This document shows positions 39,651 through 47,833 of a DNA stretch of 64,000 nucleotides, in pieces. The stretch comes from Photobacterium jeanii. GTDB taxonomy: Bacteria; Pseudomonadota; Gammaproteobacteria; Enterobacterales; Vibrionaceae. The notes below the pieces were generated by a model, which worked only from the letters and a program-made list of their open reading frames with translations, made no database searches and was not told the DNA's origin. The translations under genes and the position numbers were made by a program. Within the stretch, counting starts at the first letter, position 1, and every line of letters begins with the position of its first letter. The stretch lies in NCBI RefSeq assembly GCF_001650345.1, contig NZ_LVHF01000026.1:1-64000 (forward strand), given 5' to 3'.

Positions 39651-42260
39651 ATGACAGAATCTTTGAGCCCAAATACCAGCTCGTGCGAGCAACAAGCACT
39701 GCGCGATGAACTGGAACAATTTGCCGAGCAGCAAAAAGCCCAATTCCTTGCCCATACCCCTGTGACCGAGTTGGTTTATGCCCGCTCACAATTTATCGAT
39801 CGTTTGCTTACCCGTTTGTGGCGCCACTTTCAGTTTGACGCCATTCCTCGTCTTGCCTTAATTGCCGTTGGTGGTTACGGACGTGGCGAGCTTCACCCAC
39901 TTTCTGACGTCGATATTCTGGTACTGAGCCAAGAACCACTCAACACCGCCACTGGTAATAAAGTCAGCGAATTTCTAACTTTACTTTGGGATCTTCGACT
40001 CGAAGTGGGTCATAGCGTACGAACCATTGAACAGTGCATTGAAATTGGCGCTGATGATCTCACCGTTGCCACCAACCTTCAGGAAGCGCGCCCTATTTGC
40101 GGCTGTACCGACACTTTTCAGCAATTAGAAGAACGTGTTCACGCGGGGGATTTTTGGCCAAGCGAAGCTTTCTATCGCGCCAAAGTCGAAGAACAAAAAA
40201 CGCGTCATGCTCGCTATCACGACACCACCTATAACCTTGAGCCAGACATCAAATCTAGCCCAGGAGGACTTCGTGATATTCACACCTTAAGCTGGGTAGC
40301 TCGTCGCCACTTTGGCGCCACCAGCTTGCTTGAAATGAGCCGCTTTGGCTTTTTGACCGATGCCGAATACCGCGAATTGGTGGAATGCCAAACCGCCCTG
40401 TGGCGTATTCGCTTTGCCCTTCATATTGAACTGCGTCGCTACGACAACCGCTTAACTTTCGGTCATCAAGCGCAAGTAGCAGAACACCTAGGCTTCATCG
40501 GGGAAGGTAATCGCGGTGTTGAGATGATGATGAAAGAGTTCTACCGCACCTTGCGTCGGGTTTTGGAGCTCAACAAAATGCTATTACAGCTGTTCGATCA
40601 GGCAATTTTAAACAACACCGATGCCAGCGAAGTGATCGTGTTAAGCGAAGATTTCCAAATCCGTGGGCACTTAATCGAGGCAACCAAACCCGCGCTATTC
40701 CAAGCACGTCCAGAAACCATTTTAGATATGTGTTTGCATGTGGCAGACAACTCCACCATTGAAGGCATTGCCGCGCCAACTCTGCGTCAGCTGCGTACCG
40801 CCCGCCGTCGCCTCAACCGTTTCTTGGTCGATATACCAGCCGCACGCGATAAATTCATGGACTTAGTTCGCCAGCCGAATGCCCTGCAAAAAGCCTTTCG
40901 CTTGATGCACCGCCACGGCATTTTGTCGTCCTACTTGCCACAGTGGAGTCAAATCGTCGGTCAAATGCAGTTCGATCTCTTCCACGTTTATACCGTGGAC
41001 GAACACAGCGTACGACTACTGAAACACCTCCATAAATTTAGCGATCCTGAGTACCGCCAACGCCACCCTATTTGTTGCGAGGTATATCCAAGGATCATCA
41101 AAAAAGAAATCCTGATCTTAGCGGCTATTTTCCACGATATCGCCAAAGGTCGCGGTGGCGATCACTCTGAGCTAGGGGCCGTTGAAGCCTATGACTTCTG
41201 TATTTTGCACGGCTTGTCGCGCCCTGAAGCCAACATTGTCTCTTGGCTGGTTCAGCACCACTTGTTGATGTCGGTCACTGCTCAGCGTCGCGATATTTAT
41301 GATCCTGAGGTAGTAACCGAATTTGCCAAAACGGTGCGCGATGAAGAGCGCTTGGACTATCTGATCTGCCTGACCGTGGCCGATATTTGCGCTACTAACC
41401 AAGACTTGTGGAACAGTTGGAAACGCACTCTATTAGCGGAACTTTATTATTCGACGCAAAAAGCCTTGCGCCGTGGGCTGGAAAATCCACCCGATATGCG
41501 TGAGCGGATCCGCCACAATCAGCAAATGGCGTCAGCAATCCTTCGTAGCCATGGTTTCACCCCACGCGAAATCGAAGTGTTATGGCAACGTTTTAAAGCC
41601 GACTATTTCTTGCGCCACACCCACAAACAACTGGCGTGGCATGCCGAAGCGATGCTCACTCACGACCACGAAAAGCCGCTGATTTTACTCAGTAAAAAAG
41701 CAACTCGTGGCGGCACCGAAGTGTTTGTTTACTGCAAAGACAAGCCTAAGTTGTTCTCGATTGTGGTGGCAGAGCTAGATAAGAAAAACCTGAGTGTTCA
41801 TGATGCCCAGATCATGACCAGCAAAGATGGCTACGCACTTGATACTTTCATGGTACTCGACCCAACCGGGAAAGCCTTACCAGAAAACCGCCATAACACG
41901 GTGCGTCGCGCACTGGTGAATGCACTCACGCACATGAAGTCGGATCGCAAAAAGAAACGCGCCCCACGTAAATTGTTGCATTTCAATGTGCCAACCAAGG
42001 TGGAATTCTTACCAACTAAAACGGGTAAGAAAACCATGATCGAGTTAGTGGCGCTAGATATGCCGGGGCTACTGGCTAAGGTCGGGGCCGTGTTTGCCAA
42101 ACTGCATATCAGCTTGCAAGCTGCGAAAATTACTACCATTGGCGAGCGAGCAGAAGACTTTTTTATTGTGGTCAACGAGCAAGGTAGTCAGCTTACTAAG
42201 GAAGAGCAACAAGCCCTGAAAACAGCCTTGATTGCTAAGTTGGATCACCACGAAAAGTAA
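39651..42260 (+). CDS. glnD: [Protein-PII] uridylyltransferase / uridylyl-removing enzyme
   Basis: 869 residues. The nitrogen sensor that uridylylates PII proteins when glutamine is low and removes UMP when it is high. Domains in order: nucleotidyltransferase with GGYGRGELHPLSDVDILVL (about 74-92), GlnD helical linker, HD hydrolase with IFHDIAKGRGGDHSELGA (about 490-510), and two C-terminal ACT domains (about 690-869) that sense glutamine. Full length with no lesion. In E. coli dapD follows; here the next gene is yaeH. Confidence 0.97.
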   Translation: MTESLSPNTSSCEQQALRDELEQFAEQQKAQFLAHTPVTELVYARSQFIDRLLTRLWRHFQFDAIPRLALIAVGGYGRGELHPLSDVDILVLSQEPLNTATGNKVSEFLTLLWDLRLEVGHSVRTIEQCIEIGADDLTVATNLQEARPICGCTDTFQQLEERVHAGDFWPSEAFYRAKVEEQKTRHARYHDTTYNLEPDIKSSPGGLRDIHTLSWVARRHFGATSLLEMSRFGFLTDAEYRELVECQTALWRIRFALHIELRRYDNRLTFGHQAQVAEHLGFIGEGNRGVEMMMKEFYRTLRRVLELNKMLLQLFDQAILNNTDASEVIVLSEDFQIRGHLIEATKPALFQARPETILDMCLHVADNSTIEGIAAPTLRQLRTARRRLNRFLVDIPAARDKFMDLVRQPNALQKAFRLMHRHGILSSYLPQWSQIVGQMQFDLFHVYTVDEHSVRLLKHLHKFSDPEYRQRHPICCEVYPRIIKKEILILAAIFHDIAKGRGGDHSELGAVEAYDFCILHGLSRPEANIVSWLVQHHLLMSVTAQRRDIYDPEVVTEFAKTVRDEERLDYLICLTVADICATNQDLWNSWKRTLLAELYYSTQKALRRGLENPPDMRERIRHNQQMASAILRSHGFTPREIEVLWQRFKADYFLRHTHKQLAWHAEAMLTHDHEKPLILLSKKATRGGTEVFVYCKDKPKLFSIVVAELDKKNLSVHDAQIMTSKDGYALDTFMVLDPTGKALPENRHNTVRRALVNALTHMKSDRKKKRAPRKLLHFNVPTKVEFLPTKTGKKTMIELVALDMPGLLAKVGAVFAKLHISLQAAKITTIGERAEDFFIVVNEQGSQLTKEEQQALKTALIAKLDHHEK

Positions 42261-42428
42261 CCTCGTCTTCACGACACTCATCAATCTATCCCTTAGTCTG
42301 CGCACTTATCAGACTAAGGGATCTTGTCCACATATCCCACCCGCAACACAAGCACCTTTGCTACAAACTTGCTACATTATTTGAACAAAGCGCACCTTTT
42401 ATAACCTCTCCTACATCATGAGGCCTCT

Positions 42429-42809
42429 ATGTATCCAAACCTCAAAAGCATCGGCATCGAAGTCCCTGAAACCATCGAACGCTACAGTCTGCGCCAAGAA
42501 GCAGCGAACGATATCTTAAAAATCTACTTCAAAAAGAAAAAAGGCGAACTGTTTGCCAAAAGCTTAAAGTTTAAGTTTCCGCGCCAACGTAAGTCTGTGG
42601 TGGTTAACAGTGGCAATCGTGAATACAAAGAGATCACCGAAATCAATCGCAGCCTCACCCATGTGATTGACGAGCTTGATATCCTAACCAAGAAAAAACA
42701 CACTGAAGTCGATGTAAAGAAAAAGATTTTAAGCGACTTACGCCACTTAGAGCAGGTAGTTAGCCACAAGATCGCCGAAATTGAAGCTGATTTAGAAAAG
42801 CTAAAGTGA
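42429..42809 (+). CDS. yaeH: UPF0325 / DUF3461 family protein YaeH
   Basis: 126 residues, basic and predicted helical. Conserved stretches are [24 protein letters not shown] and [22 protein letters not shown]. Very close to E. coli YaeH; function unknown. It stands alone after glnD and is followed by a hairpin. Confidence 0.93.
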   Translation: MYPNLKSIGIEVPETIERYSLRQEAANDILKIYFKKKKGELFAKSLKFKFPRQRKSVVVNSGNREYKEITEINRSLTHVIDELDILTKKKHTEVDVKKKILSDLRHLEQVVSHKIAEIEADLEKLK

Positions 42810-42825
42810 TACTCCTAAAAGACAA

Positions 42826-42848
42826 ACGCCACCCTGAGAGGGTGGCGT
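42826..42848. terminator. Hairpin between yaeH and yqcA (convergent genes)
   Basis: ACGCCACCC/GGGTGGCGT with loop TGAGA. The U-run is weak on both strands (TAAATA; TTTGTC), so termination strength is uncertain. Confidence 0.6.
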
Positions 42849-42877
42849 AAATAGCGGTAATTATAATACTTTGGATA

Positions 42878-43333
42878 CTAAGCGACTTTCTGTAATAACC
42901 CACCAAGCCAAGGCAACACCACTTCTAACGCATCAAAGTTAATGCACGCATCAACATCCAATCGCGGTGCAACCGGCTTAGCTTGTATTTGGCTAAGCAG
43001 CTCATCAAACTGACGACCACCACCACAATAGCGATCTTCACCATAACTAGAATCCCCTAGCGCAATAACGCCGTAGCGAAGTGCTGGCATAAGAGGAAAT
43101 TGATCATTTAGAGCGGTATAAAGTGGAAGCAGATTTTCGGGAATTTCCCCCTGCCCTGTGGTGGAAGAAACCACCAGCACCATGTCTTGTTGGTAAGCGA
43201 CAAAATCTTCCAACGTCGGTTCAGTGTAAACCTCGCTCTGATGTCCACTTTCTCGCAACTTAGCCGCGACCTCGAACGCCACGTCTTCAGCGCCACCAAA
43301 TACCGATCCTACAAAAATGCCTACTTTTGCCAT
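42878..43333 (-). CDS. yqcA: Flavodoxin family protein YqcA
   Basis: 151 residues, single flavodoxin domain. The FMN phosphate loop is SVFGGAEDVA near residue 10, with SSTTGQGEIPENL and LGDSSYGEDRYCGGG as the other FMN loops. It is a short-chain flavodoxin electron carrier; the partner is unknown. It is downstream of truC, as yqcA is in E. coli. Confidence 0.9.
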   Translation of the reverse strand: MAKVGIFVGSVFGGAEDVAFEVAAKLRESGHQSEVYTEPTLEDFVAYQQDMVLVVSSTTGQGEIPENLLPLYTALNDQFPLMPALRYGVIALGDSSYGEDRYCGGGRQFDELLSQIQAKPVAPRLDVDACINFDALEVVLPWLGGLLQKVA

Positions 43334-43427
43334 CGCGTCCTCGCTTAACCTAAAGGTATGTTTTTACTCCCTTAGTTATAGAGTGGTTGCCAATGGCAAA
43401 AGTTGCAAATCCCGCTCAGTATTCAAT

Positions 43428-44168
43428 TTAATCTGCTGGTGCCATCAAAGATACCGGCCAATCAAACGCTGTCATTACCCGCAGCCACGCTTCATCAACC
43501 GAGGCGCGAATATCTAACGCTTCACCTGTGATCGGGTGGTCAAACTGCAAACGCGATGCGTGCAGCATCAAGCGATGGCAATCGTAGTTTTGGCGGAACA
43601 TCCGGTTATGACGACCATCGCCATGGTTCACATCACCAATAATGTGATGGCTTAAGTGGTGCATGTGGCGACGAAGCTGATGCTTACGCCCTGTCTCAGG
43701 CTTCATCTCAACCAAGCAGTAACGGCTGGTGTTATAACGCCCAACAGGAATATCCGTTTCAACGGTTGCCACCGGGCGATAAGCCGTCACAGCTTCTTGC
43801 GCTTCTTGTTCTTCACTCGCATGTTTGTCGGCGATTTTATCCAGCTCTTTTTTCAGCGGGTAATCAAGCACCGCCGCCTCTTTGATCCAACCGCGAACAA
43901 CCGCATGGTAAGTTTTATGAATATCGCGACCAGCAAACAACGGCATCATTTGCGCTGCAATTTCACTCGACAAAGCAAAGATCAATACTCCCGAGGTTGG
44001 GCGATCCAAACGGTGAAGCGGGAACACGTGTTGACCAAGTTGATCGCGCAATGTCTGCATTACAAATTGAGTTTCATGGCTATCTAACCACGAGCGATGC
44101 ACCAACATCCCCGCAGGTTTATTCACTGCCACTAAGTATTCGTCTTGGAATAAAATTTCGAGTTCCAT
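43428..44168 (-). CDS. truC: tRNA pseudouridine(65) synthase
   Basis: About 246 residues, RluA family. It makes pseudouridine 65 in certain tRNAs. The catalytic Asp lies in HRLDRPTSGVL; VAVNKPAGMLVHRSWLD and ETGRKHQLRRHMHHL are family motifs. The ATG at 44168 aligns with E. coli MLEILYQDE; a GTG at 44177 in the same frame is possible. It overlaps or abuts yqcC. Confidence 0.95.
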   Translation of the reverse strand: MELEILFQDEYLVAVNKPAGMLVHRSWLDSHETQFVMQTLRDQLGQHVFPLHRLDRPTSGVLIFALSSEIAAQMMPLFAGRDIHKTYHAVVRGWIKEAAVLDYPLKKELDKIADKHASEEQEAQEAVTAYRPVATVETDIPVGRYNTSRYCLVEMKPETGRKHQLRRHMHHLSHHIIGDVNHGDGRHNRMFRQNYDCHRLMLHASRLQFDHPITGEALDIRASVDEAWLRVMTAFDWPVSLMAPAD

Positions 44169-44173
44169 TGCAC

Positions 44174-44494
44174 TCACTTTTGCTTCATTAAGTTATCGAA
44201 CTCGCGGCACACCGCGAAGATTGCCAAACCACCTTGTTCCTCTTTCATTGCTTCTTCAACGTAAGGGGCAATTTCAAACTGAGTCGGTAATGGCAGCCCA
44301 AGTTGCACCAACTGGTGCATCTTAGGAATGAAAATCCATTGCAGCCACTCGGCGCAGCGTAAAGTATCAATCGCGAACGGCTCCACACTCGCTAAGGCAG
44401 CCTCACTCGGTGGCACTGTTTGCCATTGCTGATGCTGCTGCATGGTGTGCTGCAATTGTTCAAGTAACCGCTGGCAATGCTGATATTTGTCCAC
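44174..44494 (-). CDS. yqcC: YqcC family protein (DUF446)
   Basis: A 106-residue helical protein. DTLRCAEWLQWIFIPKMHQLV and LPTQFEIAPYVEEAM are the family core. Function unknown. It starts with GTG at 44494, eight bases after GGAG, and is the first gene of yqcC-truC-yqcA. In E. coli csrB lies next to yqcC; here two plus-strand genes intervene before the csr locus. Confidence 0.88.
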   Translation of the reverse strand: MDKYQHCQRLLEQLQHTMQQHQQWQTVPPSEAALASVEPFAIDTLRCAEWLQWIFIPKMHQLVQLGLPLPTQFEIAPYVEEAMKEEQGGLAIFAVCREFDNLMKQK

Positions 44495-44722
44495 CGTTTT
44501 CTCTCCGCTTGGCTGACGTTGGCGCGCAAGGATACCACCTCCCGTCGCCCTTCCCTAGGGTTAACAACCCAACCACAGCTTGAACCTTGCTCACCAAGCA
44601 CTCAAAGCCCTTGATATTTCGCTCAACTCCCCCAATCTCCATAGTTGCAAGCTAAGAAATTACCGCTGAAACCCGCACCTTGAGGTGGCATAATCGGGGT
44701 TCACTTCTGGAGTAACTAAAAG

Positions 44723-45772
44723 ATGTCCATGGATAACTTTCATACCCTGACCCAGCTACTAGACAACGCGGGTTGCCAATACAAGATCTTTGATTTAGGC
44801 CGCCGTGTGGCTGAAATCGACATAGCGCAATTTAAAGCGGTGGAAGATAACCGCCAACCTTATCCATGGCCGCTTCAGCAGCACGCGCATTTATCCATTT
44901 CCTTCTGGCAACCGGGAAATGCACCTTGGATCTGGTTCTTACGCTTACCGCTTGATGAGCGCGGTCTACTCAAACAAGCCGCTGTGGGTGATTTCATCAA
45001 ATACGTGATTGAAGCGATGGGGGCGACACTCAATAGCGAGCCAACCGAAGAAGAGCAGGAAAAACTGGCGGCAAACCCGTACACCTTCAAGCCTAACGAT
45101 GACAAGATGGCGATTTTCCATGCCCAGCTTCGTCAGCGTTTATCGCTTTCAGCAAGCCAATATTATGAGCATGCTCAACACTACCTCACTGGCGATCTTG
45201 GCTGGGATAAGTGGCAAGGCGTCGGTCTACAAGGTCTCGCTGATGTATGTGCACGCATGAAGCAAGAAAATAACACTACCTTGCTGCGCAAAGGGATCAA
45301 CAAGCTGCCAATGACACCACTGTACGCGCTACTTGGCTGCTTAGAACACTGCGAGCTACCCGTGACCTTAGCTGAGCGCTTGCAAGAGCGTTTAACGCTG
45401 GAGTGCGAACAAGCCGATCCGGATCTGTTTTTGATTGCAGCGCTATTGCGTGCGATGTCTGGGGTTGAACCTGAGCTGCTGACCAAAGCATTACAAGGCG
45501 TACTCGCAAAACCAGCAATGTGCCACCCTGAAGTGTTAGTCGCGATTGCAGGCCGCTGTTGGAATGGGTTATCTACCCCTGAAATGGCTGCCGAGTTTTT
45601 GCTACGTTTAGCGCAAACTCAAGATCAAACGCTATTTAATCAACTGTTTGCCGATTTGGTTATGCTGCCACTACTGCGCGGTATCATGCTACAAGTACTT
45701 CATAGCCAAGCAAATCCTGAGCTTGTAGCGGCAATCACTCAGCTACAGCAAGCCACGCGAACGGGCAAGTAA
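44723..45772 (+). CDS. DUF3549 family protein
   Basis: A 349-residue soluble protein without signal peptide or membrane segment. The N-terminal half contains the conserved FDLGRRVAEID and PWIWFLRLPLDERGLL; the C-terminal half is helical and leucine-rich, like an armadillo-type repeat. I recall this family from Vibrionaceae and relatives, often beside DUF3301. Function unknown. GGAG stands 10 bases before the ATG, and a second ATG two codons on is possible. Confidence 0.82.
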   Translation: MSMDNFHTLTQLLDNAGCQYKIFDLGRRVAEIDIAQFKAVEDNRQPYPWPLQQHAHLSISFWQPGNAPWIWFLRLPLDERGLLKQAAVGDFIKYVIEAMGATLNSEPTEEEQEKLAANPYTFKPNDDKMAIFHAQLRQRLSLSASQYYEHAQHYLTGDLGWDKWQGVGLQGLADVCARMKQENNTTLLRKGINKLPMTPLYALLGCLEHCELPVTLAERLQERLTLECEQADPDLFLIAALLRAMSGVEPELLTKALQGVLAKPAMCHPEVLVAIAGRCWNGLSTPEMAAEFLLRLAQTQDQTLFNQLFADLVMLPLLRGIMLQVLHSQANPELVAAITQLQQATRTGK

Positions 45773-45809
45773 ACCCACTCATTCACCCAGAAGGGCAAGG
45801 AAGTAAGCA

Positions 45810-46124
45810 ATGTCAGATTTGATATGGATTATGTTAGTTGCCCTTGGTGGCTTTTTATTTTGGCAGCAACGTCGCCAAACCGAGCTCGCCCAACGCTTTA
45901 TTGAACAACGCTGCGAGCGGTTAGGGTTACAACTGCTGAGCATTGCACGCGGCTCTCACCAGCTTCGCGACGATACAAAATGGAACTGGCATACCGTGTA
46001 TTGGTTTGAGTTTTCTGCCAATGGGCAAGACTATTACCAAGGTTACATCATTATGAAAGGGTTTCGCCCGCAGCGTTTCCATGTGCCACCGCATCACATG
46101 CCCGATATTGGTGAAGAATATTAA
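45810..46124 (+). CDS. DUF3301 family membrane-anchored protein
   Basis: 104 residues. An N-terminal transmembrane helix (about 4-19, LIWIMLVALGGFLFWQQ) is followed by a cytoplasmic domain ending in RPQRFHVPPHHMP. It lies 37 bases after the DUF3549 gene, so the two are co-transcribed, and a strong terminator follows. Function unknown. Confidence 0.82.
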   Translation: MSDLIWIMLVALGGFLFWQQRRQTELAQRFIEQRCERLGLQLLSIARGSHQLRDDTKWNWHTVYWFEFSANGQDYYQGYIIMKGFRPQRFHVPPHHMPDIGEEY

Positions 46125-46145
46125 TAATCGCCAAACGACAGATAC

Positions 46146-46172
46146 AAAAAAAGCAGCCTAGGCTGCTTTTTT
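46146..46172 (+). terminator. Intrinsic terminator of DUF3549-DUF3301 operon
   Basis: GCAGCC/GGCTGC with a TA loop inside A7 and T6 tracts. It could also act on read-through from the minus-strand csr RNA gene. Confidence 0.9.
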
Positions 46173-46260
46173 CATAAGATATTGGTGATAAAGCCGATGA
46201 TCAAAAACTTTTTCGCCAACATCAATACCAGTCTGTCTTGGTATATGACACGACATTCAC

Positions 46261-46288
46261 GCCCGCTCCTTCCCCAAAAAGAGCGGGC
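46261..46288. repeat. Second hairpin overlapping the 3' end of the first csr RNA gene
   Basis: GCCCGCTC (46261-46268) pairs with GAGCGGGC (46281-46288) across 12 bases. The right arm shares GGGC with the csr terminator stem (46285-46293), so the two hairpins exclude each other. It may be a back-up or antitermination structure. Confidence 0.55.
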
Positions 46289-46725
46289 GCGACTTGCGTC
46301 GCGCCCTTAGGTCTTACTTGCAGCAATCCGGCTACTATGGTGCTCCCTGCATCCTTCCGTTGAATCGCTGTAATCCTTCAGCGCTATCCCTTAAATCTTC
46401 TTCCTGAAGTTGTCCTTGGCCTTACCCTGACCCGTCGAATCATCCTGCTTCGACTCTCTTCTCCTTCCTGGAGGTGTCCTTTACTTCGTCCTGAAGTGTT
46501 CCTTTATGCCTCAATCCTAGAGGTGTCCCTAACTTCATCCTGAAGTGGTCCATTTGTCATCCTGACTAGTAAGCTATCCTCGCCTACCTTTACCGATCCC
46601 TTCGGTGTCCCTTCACAGTCCTTGTTCGACATATCATCCTGATACACCGGTCTCTTCCTGAGACAGCCTTAATCCTTGGCTAATTTCCTGTTCCGTTCCG
46701 TCAGTTCCTTCCGACACCAATAAGA
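46275..46725 (-). ncRNA. csrB1: CsrB-family CsrA-titrating small RNA, copy 1
   Basis: About 450 nt on the minus strand. I count about 31 GGA motifs, far above chance. Many sit in loops of short hairpins seen on the plus strand as CTTC-TTCCT-GAAG (46397-46409), GTCGAA-N9-TTCGAC (46434-46454), CTCC-TTCCT-GGAG (46461-46473) and ACTTC-GTCCT-GAAGT (46483-46497); the loops read AGGA in the RNA. The 3' terminator is GGGCGCGAC/GTCGCGCCC (46285-46306) then U5. The -10 box is TAATCT (plus 46733-46738) and the start GUCGGAAGG. Such RNAs bind many CsrA dimers and relieve CsrA repression. The location near yqcC and syd matches E. coli csrB. Confidence 0.92.
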
Positions 46726-46819
46726 TTACGCCGATCTACGGCAGATAGTAGCTACCTTGAGACAATTTCTTTTCCTGCTGACAAAAAGAAATCCATTACA
46801 AAACAACCAAGACCTTATT

Positions 46820-46832
46820 TATCAGCAACTTA
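46820..46832. promoter_or_regulatory. IHF consensus site upstream of csr RNA copy 1
   Basis: TATCAGCAACTTA fits WATCARNNNNTTR exactly and lies about 95-107 bp before the inferred transcription start, between the UvrY/VarA box and the promoter. E. coli csrB also uses IHF between these elements. Confidence 0.55.
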
Positions 46833-46885
46833 CAAATATAACCTTCTCATTTGCGACAGCAATTTCTTCGTATTTCCCACAGCTT

Positions 46886-46903
46886 TGTAAGAGATCTCTC
46901 ACA
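46886..46903 (-). promoter_or_regulatory. UvrY/VarA (GacA) box for csr RNA copy 1
   Basis: On the minus strand it reads TGTGAGAGATCTCTTACA, an 18-bp palindrome that fits the GacA-family upstream activating sequence. It lies about 161-178 bp upstream of the inferred start, close to the distance known for E. coli csrB. Flanking bases (CCCACAGC on the plus-strand left side) are also shared with copy 2. Confidence 0.85.
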
Positions 46904-47111
46904 AGGCGATCAGAGATAATGTCATAACGACGACTTGTCACCTCACTAGCCACATTCTTACCACAGCATTAATTATCAAAGACTTACGATAAAACGTGAG
47001 ATAAATCACAACTACGACGCATCGAAACAGGGGGCAGAAATAGTAAAAGTGGAGGAAAAGCGTTAAGCCAATAGAGAATTTAAGAGGGAGAAAATTTAAT
47101 AATGTTACTGA

Positions 47112-47153
47112 GAGATTAGAGATTAGAGATTAGAGATTAGAGATTAGAGATTA
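47112..47153. repeat. Heptanucleotide tandem repeat (GAGATTA)6
   Basis: Six perfect consecutive GAGATTA units, 42 bp, between the two csr RNA genes. It lies 11 bp beyond the U-run of copy 2 and about 390 bp upstream of the start of copy 1. It is non-coding; the copy number is likely to vary by slippage. Confidence 0.95.
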
Positions 47154-47163
47154 GCATCCAGCT

Positions 47164-47645
47164 AAAAAAGAACGGGCGCAACATCCGTTGCGCCCTTAGG
47201 TCTTACTTGCAGCCGTCCCGCTACTATGGTGCTCCCTGCATCAATCCTTGATCTGCTTTTTTGTTCCTAAGCGTAATTCCTAATCTCTATCCTAGAGTTG
47301 TCCTTCGGCAGTTCCTTGGCCCGTCGAATCATCCTGTTTCGACTCTCTCTCCTTCCTGGAGGTATCCATTACTTCTTCCTGAAGTATTCCCTTATGCCTC
47401 CATCCTAGAGGTGTTCCTTTACTTCATCCTGAAGTGCTTCCTTATCCTCCGTCCTAGAGGTGTTCCTTTACTTCGTCCTGAAGTTGTCCTTTCGTATCCT
47501 TACCGCCAGCATCCTGCTCGCTCAATCTATCCGTAGATTATCCTTGGCGTTCCTCGCCAGTTAGCATCCTCGCTAACTTCCCTCATCCTAAGGTCGGCTT
47601 GTTCCAAAAGCCGTTTCCAAGTTCCCATGCCAGTGTCCCTCTGAC
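47164..47645 (-). ncRNA. csrB2: CsrB-family CsrA-titrating small RNA, copy 2
   Basis: About 480 nt on the minus strand with about 38 GGA motifs by hand count. Hairpins with AGGA loops appear on the plus strand as ACTTC-ATCCT-GAAGT (47421-47435), CCTC-CGTCCTA-GAGG (47446-47460) and ACTTC-GTCCT-GAAGT (47470-47484). The terminator is GGGCGCAAC/GTTGCGCCC (47174-47195) with a GGAT loop, then U6. The -10 box TAATAT (plus 47653-47658) lies 7 bases before the start GUCAGAGGGAC. The last 60 or so transcribed bases before the terminator are nearly identical to copy 1; the 5' third has diverged. Confidence 0.92.
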
Positions 47646-47737
47646 ATGGTTAATATTACGTTTTTCACGGGTCGCCACAACCCGCCAATTACCCACAAAG
47701 GAGTAGATGGATAATATCTGCTTTATCAGTAAAATTT

Positions 47738-47750
47738 TAAATTACTGATT
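47738..47750. promoter_or_regulatory. IHF consensus site upstream of csr RNA copy 2
   Basis: On the minus strand AATCAGTAATTTA fits WATCARNNNNTTR exactly, about 93-105 bp before the inferred start. The spacing matches that at copy 1, although the asymmetric site is inverted. Confidence 0.55.
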
Positions 47751-47815
47751 TTTAATAATTAAATTTCAAAGGTAAGCACAAGCAGACAATTTATTCTGCT
47801 TATCTCCCACAGCCT

Positions 47816-47833
47816 TGTAAGAGATCTCTCACA
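47816..47833 (-). promoter_or_regulatory. UvrY/VarA (GacA) box for csr RNA copy 2
   Basis: The 18-bp sequence is identical to that of copy 1 (TGTGAGAGATCTCTTACA on the minus strand), about 171-188 bp upstream of the inferred start, with conserved flanks. Confidence 0.85.

Larger units (their letters stand above)
46726..47163. other. Spacer between the two csr RNA genes
   Basis: No protein gene. It contains the promoter, an IHF site and a UvrY/VarA box for copy 1, then about 200 AT-rich bases without a recognisable feature, then a heptanucleotide tandem repeat adjoining the terminator of copy 2. Confidence 0.7.

Noticed and set aside
44495-44722. Possible small RNA between yqcC and the DUF3549 gene
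   Set aside because: The 228 bp have no convincing terminator or repeated structure; they are adequately explained as divergent promoters.
47261-47536. 91-codon open frame on the plus strand
   Set aside because: It is antisense to csr RNA copy 2. The apparent protein is only the translation of repeated TCCT/AGG hairpin DNA, with no ribosome site or family resemblance.
46275-47645. The repeated short motifs suggested a CRISPR array or a REP/BIME cluster
   Set aside because: Repeat units are not of constant length or spacing, there are no unique spacers of uniform size, and the motifs form hairpins with GGA loops as in CsrB RNAs. No cas gene is present.
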